DNA of 46,868 nucleotides from positions 1 to 46,868 of IMG/VR virus record IMGVR_UViG_3300037502_000554; one strand, written 5' to 3'. Position 1 is the first letter of the stretch, and each line of letters begins with the position of its first letter. Position numbers and translations under genes: made by a program. The stretch comes from a virus. The notes beneath the pieces are model-generated. The model saw only the letters and a list, made by a program, of their open reading frames with translations, was not told the origin of the DNA and searched no databases. This document shows, in pieces, positions 1 through 8,400 of the stretch.

Positions 1-128
1 ATTCTGGCAACTACATGGTAACAGCAGTCAAACACATGATCACAAAAACGGCATATGTCAAACGTCTAGAAGTTTCAAGAGGAACATTCAGATTTGACAT
101 TGATCAAATTATCGCACTAGGACAATAA
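1..128 (+). CDS. Baseplate-hub-like protein, C-terminal end only (partial)
   Basis: Only the last 41 codons are in the window; the gene enters from the left edge and stops with TAA at 126-128. The tail reads roughly SGNYMVTAVKHMI, then KRLEVSRGTF. A 'ySGnYlVtavrH...' stretch followed by a short 'leVsRd' strand is, from memory, typical of the C-terminus of phage baseplate hub proteins. Its place just before the kinase and the gp5-like spike fits a hub gene. Two nucleotides separate it from the next ATG, so the two are probably translated together. With so little sequence the family assignment is an inference and could be another baseplate component. Confidence 0.45.
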   Translation, partial: SGNYMVTAVKHMITKTAYVKRLEVSRGTFRFDIDQIIALGQ

Positions 129-130
129 CA

Positions 131-1078
131 ATGAAATTTTCAGAGTATACTAACTACAGAGACTTTGAAGCATACCAACAGTTGCTTGAAAAGCAAATCC
201 TATACGGTCAAGGTAAGAAGTATGGGCAGATTGTTTTTCTTGCAGGTGGCGCAGGTAGCGGCAAAGGCTTTGCTATCAAAAACTTCATGCGTGGAGAAGA
301 CTTCAAAGTTCGTGACGTAGATGAATTAAAGATTGCTTTTCAGAAACTGGATGAACTTGGTAAGTTCACAATCGAAGACATTTTACAAAAGTACGGCAAT
401 CAAATCTCTACTGGCGACATGGCATTGATTCAAAAGAGTGTGCTAGAAAAAGGATACACTCTCAAAGACTTGAATCTGAAAACGCCAGAACATGTGTATG
501 CTCTTCACGTTCTAGTTCGTGCAACTGGTGCAAAAAACAAAACACTTGACTTGCTACTTGAAGGCGCAAGCAAAGGCACACTACCAAATATTCTATTTGA
601 TTCTACGTTTGCAGACTTAGATGATGTGACAGGTTATGTACCAAAGTTGATTGAAGCAGGCTATGATTCTAAAGACATTCACATTACATGGGTGTTGACT
701 AACTACGAAATCGCAATCAAAAACAACAAGACTCGCAATAGAGTTGTGCCAGATGACATTCTATTGAAGACACACAAAGGTGCGGCACAAACAATTCTAG
801 GATTAGTGAAGAGTGGCTTTCCAAACAACGTAGATGGTGGATTCTATGTCGTTCTAAACAATCCTGAGAATACGATGTTCATCGTTGATCCAAAGACTGG
901 TGAACACTACAAGGACATAAAAGGCAACAAAGTTGTTGGACACTTTATGTACCTCACACTTAAAAAGCCTGGCGGTTCAATTACCAACGATGCCGATGTG
1001 AAAAAACAACTATATGCTTGGATTAAAAGCAATGTTCCTCCAGATTCTTTAGATACGAAAGATTTGGATGATCTATGA
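131..1078 (+). CDS. P-loop kinase-like protein, zeta-toxin type
   Basis: A 315-residue protein with a clear Walker A motif GGAGSGKG at residues 39-46 (Lys45), placed after a hydrophobic strand (QIVFLAGG). Further on, a strand ending in LTNYEIAIKNNKTRNRVVP resembles the zeta-toxin/polynucleotide-kinase arrangement, in which a strand is followed by an Arg-rich lid (RNRVVP) and 'D..l...h' helices. Family knowledge: zeta-toxin-like P-loop enzymes phosphorylate small substrates such as UDP-N-acetylglucosamine or nucleotides; the substrate here cannot be read from the sequence. There is no epsilon-type antitoxin beside it. It lies between a hub-like gene and the gp5-like spike and overlaps the next gene by ATGA, so it is co-expressed with baseplate genes, which is unexpected for a kinase. 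It may be virion-associated or simply carried in the operon. Confidence 0.6.
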   Translation: MKFSEYTNYRDFEAYQQLLEKQILYGQGKKYGQIVFLAGGAGSGKGFAIKNFMRGEDFKVRDVDELKIAFQKLDELGKFTIEDILQKYGNQISTGDMALIQKSVLEKGYTLKDLNLKTPEHVYALHVLVRATGAKNKTLDLLLEGASKGTLPNILFDSTFADLDDVTGYVPKLIEAGYDSKDIHITWVLTNYEIAIKNNKTRNRVVPDDILLKTHKGAAQTILGLVKSGFPNNVDGGFYVVLNNPENTMFIVDPKTGEHYKDIKGNKVVGHFMYLTLKKPGGSITNDADVKKQLYAWIKSNVPPDSLDTKDLDDL

Positions 1079-1311
1079 AAAAATTTAAGCAATACATACT
1101 AAGCACACCTGCATCCATTGAAGAATGGGAAGAGGACGTTTTTGGCGTTGAGTCAATCGATGAAGTATTGAAACAAGTCGATGGCAAGTGGGCACTAGTT
1201 TCTAAGAAGACGGGCAAGCCCCTCGCATACTACAAAGGCGAAGGTAAACCATCCGATGAATGGGTTGCAAGTCAAGAAAGAAGAATTCAGTATTTCAAAA
1301 GCATGAGATAA
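1075..1311 (+). CDS. Small conserved phage protein, 'ALVSKK...RRIQYFK' type
   Basis: A 78-residue protein translationally coupled to the kinase (ATG 1075 overlaps TGA 1076-1078). Residues 39-78 carry the pattern ALVSKKTGKPLAYY, then KPSDEWVASQERRIQYFK. From memory this short module recurs in many unrelated small proteins and protein tails of marine T4-like phages, but its function is unknown. The N-terminal 35 residues are acidic (EEWEEDVFGVESIDEV). No membrane segment or signal peptide is visible. The adjoining kinase and spike genes suggest expression with the baseplate set, but nothing shows that the product enters the virion. Confidence 0.55.
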   Translation: MKKFKQYILSTPASIEEWEEDVFGVESIDEVLKQVDGKWALVSKKTGKPLAYYKGEGKPSDEWVASQERRIQYFKSMR

Positions 1312-1318
1312 GGACAAT

Positions 1319-2737
1319 ATGTTTCTAGGTAGAGATGGATTTGTTTGGTGGATTGGAATTGTAGAAGATGTTGAAGACCCGTTACTGCTAGGCAGAGCGA
1401 AGGTTCGTATCTTTGGTTATCATCCAAAGTACGTCAACCAATCTACAACAACAGGTGATGTAAACAATCTAGTGCCTACGGCAGATTTGCCGTGGGCTAC
1501 TGTCGTTATGCCTCCGAATCTGCCCAACTTCTATGGTCGATTGAGACTAGGCGAATGGGTTCTAGGTTTCTTTCTAGATGGCGTAGAAGCACAAGAGCCT
1601 GCGATTCTAGGATACATTCCTGGCTTGAATACAGGTGGTGGAGAAAACTTTGGCAAGTATTCAATCACAACAAAATCGTTTGATGAACAACACAAAGCAA
1701 AACCGGACGATCCAAGCCAATACACGTTCACGACACCTGGTGGGCAGTATCTAAGATTCTCTGACAAAGCGGAAGTCAGAGAGTCGTTGTTCTATAACCA
1801 AGGCAATTTTTATGTGCAGTTGTACGATGCAAACGGAACAAAGACGTTCACGATTATGCATCCGTCACAAGCGTATTATCAGATCGACAATACAGGAAGA
1901 ACAGTACTCACAACTGGCGGAACAATCGGTGAAGGCGCATCACAGAAACTAGATTCAAGCGGTAAAGACATTATCGTAGCAGGACCGGGCGGTCAGTACA
2001 GTCTAACAAATGAATTGAATCGTATCATCACGGCGTTGTATCCACCGCCACCGCCGCCACGCAGAAGAGGTGGTTGTTTTACCGGTGAAACTCTGGTAAC
2101 AATGTGGGACGGTACGAAGAAACGAATCGATGAAGTTCAAGTTGGTGATCTAGTTCAGACTGGCGTATACTCAAAGCCAGGCAAAGTTCTATTCATTGAA
2201 GAACTAAGAGACACGATGATGTGGAAAGAGTTATATTCTCCATCAGGAATGCACGAACCTTTCGCAACGCCAAACCATTTGCTATTCGTGAATAGAGAAT
2301 GGGTTGCGCTACACACCGACTTGTATGATTGGATGCCTAAGACTAATCCAGTAAAGAATCCTATCACACGACCAACGAAAGGTGATCCGGTTTACAATCT
2401 ATGGCTAGAAGGCGGTGACGGTACTTACTTTGTAAACGGCTACTTGACGCACACTATACTTTATGATGGAGGCTTTTTGCGTCTTGCATGGCAGAAAGGT
2501 TATCTGACACACCAAGAAGTCATGGGCTTGATGTTTGAATTCACCGTTCATGGTGGTAAACTAACATACGGTTCTTATCTAATCAACAAGATGATCGGCG
2601 TTATCGATCAAAAGCACTGGATTAAGTTGATTGCGTACATCATGAAACGTGAAAAAGAGTATTTGCCTAGAAAAGGCATCATTGCTCTAATGAAAATATC
2701 AGCAACCGTAATGAGATTGATTAACAGGAGAAAATAA
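1319..2737 (+). CDS. 5: gp5-like baseplate spike fused to a Hint (self-processing) domain
   Basis: A 472-residue protein in three parts. Residues 1 to about 120 (GRDGFVWWIGIVEDVEDP...LGRAKVRIFGYHP...LPWATVVMPP...LRLGEWVLGFFLDG) match the gp5/VgrG-type OB-fold that docks on the hub. Residues 121-240 are beta-rich. After a run of six prolines (242-247) and RRRGG comes a Hint domain: Cys253 in CFTGETLVTMWDG, a TPNH block at 317-320 and VNGYLTHT ending with His378-Thr379. This is the Cys / TxxH / terminal-His layout of inteins and hedgehog-type domains, but Asn after the last His is replaced by Thr, so full splicing is unlikely while N-terminal cleavage at Gly252-Cys253 remains possible. A 93-residue basic and hydrophobic tail follows. 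The lysozyme domain of T4 gp5 is absent. An AAGGA ribosome-binding site lies at 1310-1314. Confidence 0.8.
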   Translation: MFLGRDGFVWWIGIVEDVEDPLLLGRAKVRIFGYHPKYVNQSTTTGDVNNLVPTADLPWATVVMPPNLPNFYGRLRLGEWVLGFFLDGVEAQEPAILGYIPGLNTGGGENFGKYSITTKSFDEQHKAKPDDPSQYTFTTPGGQYLRFSDKAEVRESLFYNQGNFYVQLYDANGTKTFTIMHPSQAYYQIDNTGRTVLTTGGTIGEGASQKLDSSGKDIIVAGPGGQYSLTNELNRIITALYPPPPPPRRRGGCFTGETLVTMWDGTKKRIDEVQVGDLVQTGVYSKPGKVLFIEELRDTMMWKELYSPSGMHEPFATPNHLLFVNREWVALHTDLYDWMPKTNPVKNPITRPTKGDPVYNLWLEGGDGTYFVNGYLTHTILYDGGFLRLAWQKGYLTHQEVMGLMFEFTVHGGKLTYGSYLINKMIGVIDQKHWIKLIAYIMKREKEYLPRKGIIALMKISATVMRLINRRK

Positions 2738-2913
2738 TGGCAAGAGAAATCACAGACGAAGAGATTATGGAATGGACTCAATCTCTGACCGAACAGGAAC
2801 AGCAGGAGTTATTTGAGGGAATAAATATGAGAGCGGCACTACTCATGCACAAACTGTTTCCCAACAGTAAGGTAATCTGGGACATGGTCTTAGATAAGAC
2901 CTATCGTCAATAA
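2737..2913 (+). CDS. Small hypothetical protein (58 aa)
   Basis: A short gene whose ATG (2737-2739) overlaps the spike stop codon as TAATG, with a strong AGGAG at 2726-2730. It encodes 58 residues beginning MAREITDEEIMEW, with an acidic, Gln/Glu-rich helical first half (LTEQEQQELFEG) and a mixed second half (MRAALLMHKLFPNSKVIWDMV). I do not recognise the family. The good ribosome-binding site and tight coupling to the gp5-like gene support its being real. It may assist the spike or simply use the end of the operon. Confidence 0.6.
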   Translation: MAREITDEEIMEWTQSLTEQEQQELFEGINMRAALLMHKLFPNSKVIWDMVLDKTYRQ

Positions 2914-2985
2914 GGTTATTCATTATCACAGGGGACACCGTGAGTATAGCACTTTGTCAATAGAAAATCAATAGTAAAAGAGGAT
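2911..2985 (+). promoter_or_regulatory. Intergenic element A, similar to the leader of gene 55
   Basis: This leader, between the 58-residue gene and the basic 61-residue gene, shares several features with the one before gp55 (44692-44772). Both begin TAAGGTTA at the preceding stop, both have a G(G/A)ACAC(C/A)GT block, and both then carry TTGTCAA followed by a repeated TCAA-type unit (TCAATAG twice at 11-base spacing here). Both end just before a ribosome-binding site. A weak TTATCA / 16 bases / TATAGC arrangement could be a promoter. The role is unknown; a shared promoter, operator or RNA leader are all possible. Confidence 0.3.
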
Positions 2986-2992
2986 TATTACC

Positions 2993-3178
2993 ATGACACA
3001 TCATGAAACACTTGTAAGTTTATTTGACACTTACCTAAAAGAGAACGAAAAGTTTGCTGAAAAAGGCAACAAAGCGGCTGGAACTAGAGCGAGAAAAGCA
3101 CTTGCAGAGTTTACAAAAACTGCAAAAGAGCGTAGAAAAGAAATCCAAGACAGCAAAACCACAGAAAAAGCGGCATAA
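2993..3178 (+). CDS. Small basic helical protein, histone-like type
   Basis: A 61-residue Lys/Arg/Glu-rich protein with an all-helical look: LVSLFDTYLKENEKFAEKGN, then AAGTRARKALAEF and RRKEIQD. Short proteins with the same 'n.kf...kgnkaAGTRARKAL.e..k..k.RRKEiqd' plan are, from memory, common in marine T4-like phages and some bacteria, where they are often annotated as histone H1-like or simply conserved. DNA or RNA binding is plausible from the charge but not shown. An AGAGGA ribosome-binding site is at 2979-2984. It sits after intergenic element A and directly before gp25. Confidence 0.65.
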   Translation: MTHHETLVSLFDTYLKENEKFAEKGNKAAGTRARKALAEFTKTAKERRKEIQDSKTTEKAA

Positions 3179-3185
3179 ATAGAAC

Positions 3186-3566
3186 ATGAGCGATTTTTTC
3201 AAAGACTTACCACTCAATCTGACACCTAATCCTGTGACTGGAGACGTTCCAATCGCAAAGAATGAGTCTGCGGTAAAGAAATCTCTGATTAACTTGATTC
3301 GAACACCGAAAGGTTCGAAGCCTTTTAATCCGGATTTTGGTTCAACAGTCTTTGAATATCTCTTCATGCCTGCCGATCAGCAGACTGAACTTGATTTGAA
3401 CGAAGAATTAGCCGACACAATTAAAAAGTATGAGCCTAGAGTGACAGTTATTGCCATCGAATCTAAGATTGATGAAAATAGCGGCATTGAAGTTAATGTG
3501 GAGTACTATGTACAAAATTCTACGCAACTTCAGACACTAACAACCAACATTACAAGAACAAGTTAA
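3186..3566 (+). CDS. 25: Baseplate wedge subunit gp25
   Basis: A 126-residue protein with the gp25/lysozyme-related wedge pattern: KNESAVKKSLINLIRTPKG at about residues 26-44, then KPFNPDFGSTVFEYLFMP, and a C-terminal beta portion (EPRVTVIAIES...EVNVEYYV). T4 gp25 is 132 residues. The family joins gp6 and gp53 in the wedge core and helps start sheath assembly at the baseplate. It is followed after one base by the gp6 gene, the usual order in this phage group. Despite the family's 'lysozyme' label, I see no catalytic pair to support an enzymatic role. Confidence 0.93.
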   Translation: MSDFFKDLPLNLTPNPVTGDVPIAKNESAVKKSLINLIRTPKGSKPFNPDFGSTVFEYLFMPADQQTELDLNEELADTIKKYEPRVTVIAIESKIDENSGIEVNVEYYVQNSTQLQTLTTNITRTS

Positions 3567-3567
3567 A

Positions 3568-5400
3568 ATGGCTACACCTACAAATTTAAGGCTAGACGGG
3601 CTTAGTTTCGAACAGATTCGTGAAAACTTCAGAACCTATCTGAAAGCGCAAGATCAGTTTCGTGACTATAACTTCGAATCGTCAGGTATCAGTACGCTAG
3701 TTGACATTCTAACGTACAACACATATTACAATGCGTTCTATCAGAACATGATTGCAACAGAAACTTTTTTGTCTACAGCACAAAGAAGAAATTCGGCAGT
3801 CAATATTGCCAAAGCACTTAACTATACACCACGTTCAGTCACATCCGCAAAAATTATCGGAGACATTGCCGTTAGCGTTGTTGGTTCTCCTGCCGCTATT
3901 ACACTTCCGAAGTACACGAAGTTTAAGGCAGTATTCAACGGCGAAACTTATTACTTTCTAACGCAAGAAGCAATTACAATTTTTAGAAGTGCCGGTGGTA
4001 CCTACACACTAGATGATGTTGAATTGATCGAAGGCTCTTTCGTCAGCGAAAGATACATTAAAGATATCAATGACGCTGATCAGCGTTTCATTATTAGCAA
4101 CGCAACAGCAGACACATCGACTCTGGTTGTTAGAGTACAGAATTCCGTTTCAGATAGCACGGTTCGTGTTTTTAATTTGACGGACAACATTGTCAGTTTA
4201 ACTTCTACAACAACCGCATACTTCATAGAAGAAGTTGAAGACGGTAAGTATCAAGTCACATTCGGTGATGGTGTCATTGGTACAGCATTGACGGATGGCA
4301 ACGTAGTGTATCTTGAATACATTGTGTCCTCTGGCACAGCGGCTAATGGTGTTAAGACTTTAGAGTTTGCATCAACTGTAGCAAACGTAACGAATATCAC
4401 ATTCACCGCTGGCGGTACTGAGAGTCAATCGTTTGGTGGTCAAGAAAGAGAAACACTAGAGCGAATTAAGTTTGCCGCACCTAAGTCTTATGCCGCACAA
4501 AATCGTGCAGTTACAACTGAAGACTACGAAGCAATTCTATTGAACGAACCTAACGTGGGTTCCGTCATCGTTTGGGGTGGTGAAGACAACGACCCACCAG
4601 CATATGGTAAAGTTTTTATCGCAGTTCGCCCACTGATTGGTACTGCGCTAACTGCAACTGAGAAAAAGAATCTTATCGATACAGTTTTGAAACCAAAGAA
4701 AGTTTTGACTGTAGCAACAGAAATTGTCGATCCAGAGTACATCAACATTATAATTGTTGCTAATGTTAAGTATGATCCTGATCAGACAATTGAAACCGAA
4801 GCAAGCATCAAGTCGAAAGTTTTGAACACCATTACAAATTATAACGACACAGACTTGAATCAATTCTCAAAGTATTTCAGACAGTCAAGACTAACACGTT
4901 TGATTGATACATCAGATCGTGCAGTTCTAAGCACAAGCGTAACTGTTAAGATGGAAAAAGAAGTTGACGTTCAGTTGAATGCGGCTGCTAAGTATACAAT
5001 CAACTTTTCAAATCCTATTAATCCAGTAACTAATGGACGCCCTGCAACACATGCATACGGCGTAGGTTCTCAAGTCACATCAAACGAATTCAGTTATGGT
5101 GGCTTTGACAAATGCTTTCTAGATGATAACAACGGCATCATTCGTATCTACCGAGTAAGCGGAACACAAAACTTGGGTGTATCTCAAAACGTGGGTACAA
5201 TTAACTACTCCACTGGCGCAATTGTATTGACAGACTTCAAACCAACAGCATTTGCTGATGGTGGCGTGACTTTGCGTGTGACAGCAGTTCCAGCAGATAC
5301 GGATATTCTTCCATTGAGAGGACAAATTGTCAACATTCGTGACGCAGATATCACGATCAACATGATCAACGATAAACTAATCAGTCTAGTAAAAAGATAA
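3568..5400 (+). CDS. 6: Baseplate wedge subunit gp6
   Basis: A 610-residue protein. The N-terminus (LDGLSFEQIRENFRTYLKAQ, then FESSGISTLVDILTYNTYYNAFYQNM) is characteristic of T4 gp6 and baseplate J-like proteins. The central region is beta-rich, with YQVTFGDGVIGTAL and a GGTESQSFGGQERETLERIKFAAPKSYAAQNRAVTTEDY-type block (split here at 'ERETLERIKF' and 'AAQNRAVTTEDYEA') seen across baseplate J proteins. T4 gp6 is 660 residues. In T4, gp6 dimers link neighbouring wedges into the iris ring of the baseplate. It is followed after six bases by the gp7-like gene. Confidence 0.93.
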   Translation: MATPTNLRLDGLSFEQIRENFRTYLKAQDQFRDYNFESSGISTLVDILTYNTYYNAFYQNMIATETFLSTAQRRNSAVNIAKALNYTPRSVTSAKIIGDIAVSVVGSPAAITLPKYTKFKAVFNGETYYFLTQEAITIFRSAGGTYTLDDVELIEGSFVSERYIKDINDADQRFIISNATADTSTLVVRVQNSVSDSTVRVFNLTDNIVSLTSTTTAYFIEEVEDGKYQVTFGDGVIGTALTDGNVVYLEYIVSSGTAANGVKTLEFASTVANVTNITFTAGGTESQSFGGQERETLERIKFAAPKSYAAQNRAVTTEDYEAILLNEPNVGSVIVWGGEDNDPPAYGKVFIAVRPLIGTALTATEKKNLIDTVLKPKKVLTVATEIVDPEYINIIIVANVKYDPDQTIETEASIKSKVLNTITNYNDTDLNQFSKYFRQSRLTRLIDTSDRAVLSTSVTVKMEKEVDVQLNAAAKYTINFSNPINPVTNGRPATHAYGVGSQVTSNEFSYGGFDKCFLDDNNGIIRIYRVSGTQNLGVSQNVGTINYSTGAIVLTDFKPTAFADGGVTLRVTAVPADTDILPLRGQIVNIRDADITINMINDKLISLVKR

Positions 5401-5406
5401 TATTTC

Positions 5407-8400
5407 ATGGCTAATGAAGTTTTCCTATCGCCGTCATTAGCGGTACAGAATTTAGTACCGCAATTAGATGAGGACAGTTTTCTAAACTTCCTCAAGGCTT
5501 ACTATGAGTGGCTACAAAGCACCAAGATTACCTTTACAGGTAAAGTTGGTAACTTTAGTGTCGGCGAAACAATCATTGGCGATGACTCTAAAGCGAAAGC
5601 GATTGTAAAAGAGAAAGGTACAGATTTTCTTGTAATCAAGATGCTGACCGACAGACCGTTTGACTTAAAAGAAACATTTGAAGGTCAAACAAGCGGCGCA
5701 ATCGCTAGAGTAACTGAAGTAAAAGACAACATCATTCGTGCGGCCGCAAGAATTCAAAAAAATCGTGATGACAACACTTCGGTAGACAAATACTTTGAAT
5801 ATCTGAAACTAGAATTCAACAAAGGCTTTCCTACTGTAACCGAAGTTGATCGAAGACTGATTGCAAACAAGTTAAAAGAGTTCTATCAGTCTAAGTCAAA
5901 CGAAGACGCATATCGATTTCTATTCAGAGCAGTCTATGGGCTAGACATTGAGTTTCGCTATCCGGGCGAAGAAGTCTTGCGTGTCTCTGATGGCGACTTT
6001 GAAAAGACAATCCTAATTCGTGCAGAACCAACCGATACAATTTTCAGTTATCTAAACCAAACGATTGTTGGTCAGACAAGCGGCGCACTTGGTAACGTAG
6101 TTGACATTAAGATCACATTCCTTGGAGGACTTCGCTACGCAGAGTTGATTCTAAAACTTACATCGGGCACATTTACTGCCGGTGAAACGATTGAATTGCT
6201 TGATGATCCTACTGAGACAACTACCATCTATGGTATGGTTACTGGCACCGACATTGTTGATGCTGGTTCTGGCTACGCAGTCGGCGATGTTCTAACTATT
6301 ACCGGTGACGGCTCTGAAGCAGAAGCAGAAGTTTCTTCTATCAGCACAGGCCCTATCAATAAGATTGCCGTTAATGCAGTCGGTCATGGATATAGAGTAG
6401 GCACCGAAGCAACCGTTGTCAATACAGGCACTGGCGGTACAGGCTTTGCAGTTAAAGTTGATGAGATTGTTAATCCATACACATTCACTAGAGGCGCTAA
6501 CACATTCACAGTTGGTGAAGTCTCTAAAGTCTCAATTATTAGTCGTGGTTCAGACTACTTCAAAGCACCAACAATTACACTTGATGACGTAGCAGTTAAA
6601 TCTCTAGGTCTTCTATCAGAAAATCTCATCACCATCGTTAGCGGTGGTACAAACTACGCAGTAGGCGATACGCTTGTATTCACTGGCGGCGCAGGCGCAA
6701 ACGCAGCCGGTATTGTTGCATCCGTAGGTAGCGTTGCGCCATATGGTACAGAAAGTCTTTTGTTTGAAGACGGAACTAACGTACTTCAAGACGGCGATGT
6801 AAATGGTAAGTCTAGCGTTCTAAAAAATGAAGATTGGGCAAACCTAGGCGCAATTCGTAGAGTTGAACTAACAAACTTCGGTGATAACTATACCGCAGTA
6901 GGACTTCCAACAATCACAGTCACTAGCGGTGCTGGTGCAAGCGCAAACCTTGTCGCAACTGACATTCAAGGTAACAGCGCAAACGTAGCAGTAGATGTTG
7001 CAAATAATGCAATAGGTCTTGGTGCAATTCGTGCCATTACAATTAAAAACTTTGGTATCGACTATACCTCAGCAACAATTGACACAAGCACAACCGGAGA
7101 CGGCAACGCTAACGTACAAGCAGTCATTTCTGGTCTTGCAGTTAGCGATGGCGTTTTCTTGACTGACGATGGTAAGATCAGCGTCAAGATTCTACAAGAC
7201 TCATTATTCTATCAAGACTTCTCATACGTTATTCGAAGCGGTCTGGTGTTCAATGCTTACAAAGAACTTGTTAAGCAATCTATTCACCCTGCCGGCTTGC
7301 AGTTCTTTGGTGAAATTCTTATTTCATCTTACATTCTTGCTTCAGCGCAATTCAATAGCGTTGTCTCTGTTGAACGTGAAGAGATGGAAGTTATCATCAA
7401 ACAGATTCTTTCTTTCTTCCCTGGTTCAATTAATCCGATTGAAGTTGAGACTGAAAAAAATCTTGAACTTGAAATTGACGTTGGACATACTACAGAATAT
7501 CGTGAAATCAATGTTGAGATTGCGTTGCCAGTTTCGCAAGCAATTATTGTAGATTATGAATCAAGTAGGATTGAAACAAATCTAGAAATTTACATTGACG
7601 CCACGATGGGCTTGTACAGCGATGTTGTGGTTATGGAGTCCATTGCCACAGTTGAAATTGATGTTGTCACAGAACTTCAGACAATTGTTGTAGACAGAAG
7701 AGAAATTAATGTTAAAATTTCTCCATCAACCATCAATAAAATTGCAAGCATTTCTGGAACAGAACTAGTTATTGATCTAGAATTGTTTCTAGACGCTACA
7801 ATGGGACTGTATAGTGATGTTCTTGTAGTAGAATCTATTGCCACAGTTGAAATCGATGTTATTACTGAGTTGCAATCAATTACTACTGAGAGAAGGGAAA
7901 TTAATGTTGAGATTTCTCCGTTGGTTGTTGATCAAGGTGCAAATTTCTTACCAACACCTAACTTCAATCGATATATCGAAAAAGATATTGATCTTGCCAT
8001 CGACACCCCAATAACAGAAAGACAAATTCATCTTTCATTGGGTGGCTCTTATGGTGATGTGCCTATTTTTGCAAGAGAAGAAGTTTTTATAGATGAACTG
8101 GAGCCTCCTGGCTCAAATACTACATTTGAAAACTTTAATGGCTTAGTTTTGATGCCAAGAATTCTTGGTCAAGGATTTTCTGAGGCAAATCAAAACAAAA
8201 TTGATATTAAAATCAAATCTCAGGCTGGAGAAAACTTTAACATTCAATCAACAAGTTCCAGATATGATAGAATCTTGGAGTTGTTCATTGATGCAACGAT
8301 GGGCTTCTACAGCCAGATCACATTAGAGAGTCATAGTGCAGTTTCTGAAGTTGATATTGTCACAACTGTTGCTACAACTTCAAGCACACACAGAGAAATT

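Noticed and set aside
2075-2455. A full splicing intein in the spike gene
   Set aside because: The residue after the last conserved His is Thr, not Asn, and no homing endonuclease or matching C-terminal spike part follows; a Hint/BIL-type domain fits better.
3174-3181. CATAAATA before gp25
   Set aside because: It overlaps the preceding stop and ends only four bases before the gp25 ATG, so a T4-type start would lie at or inside the start codon. Probably fortuitous for gp25.
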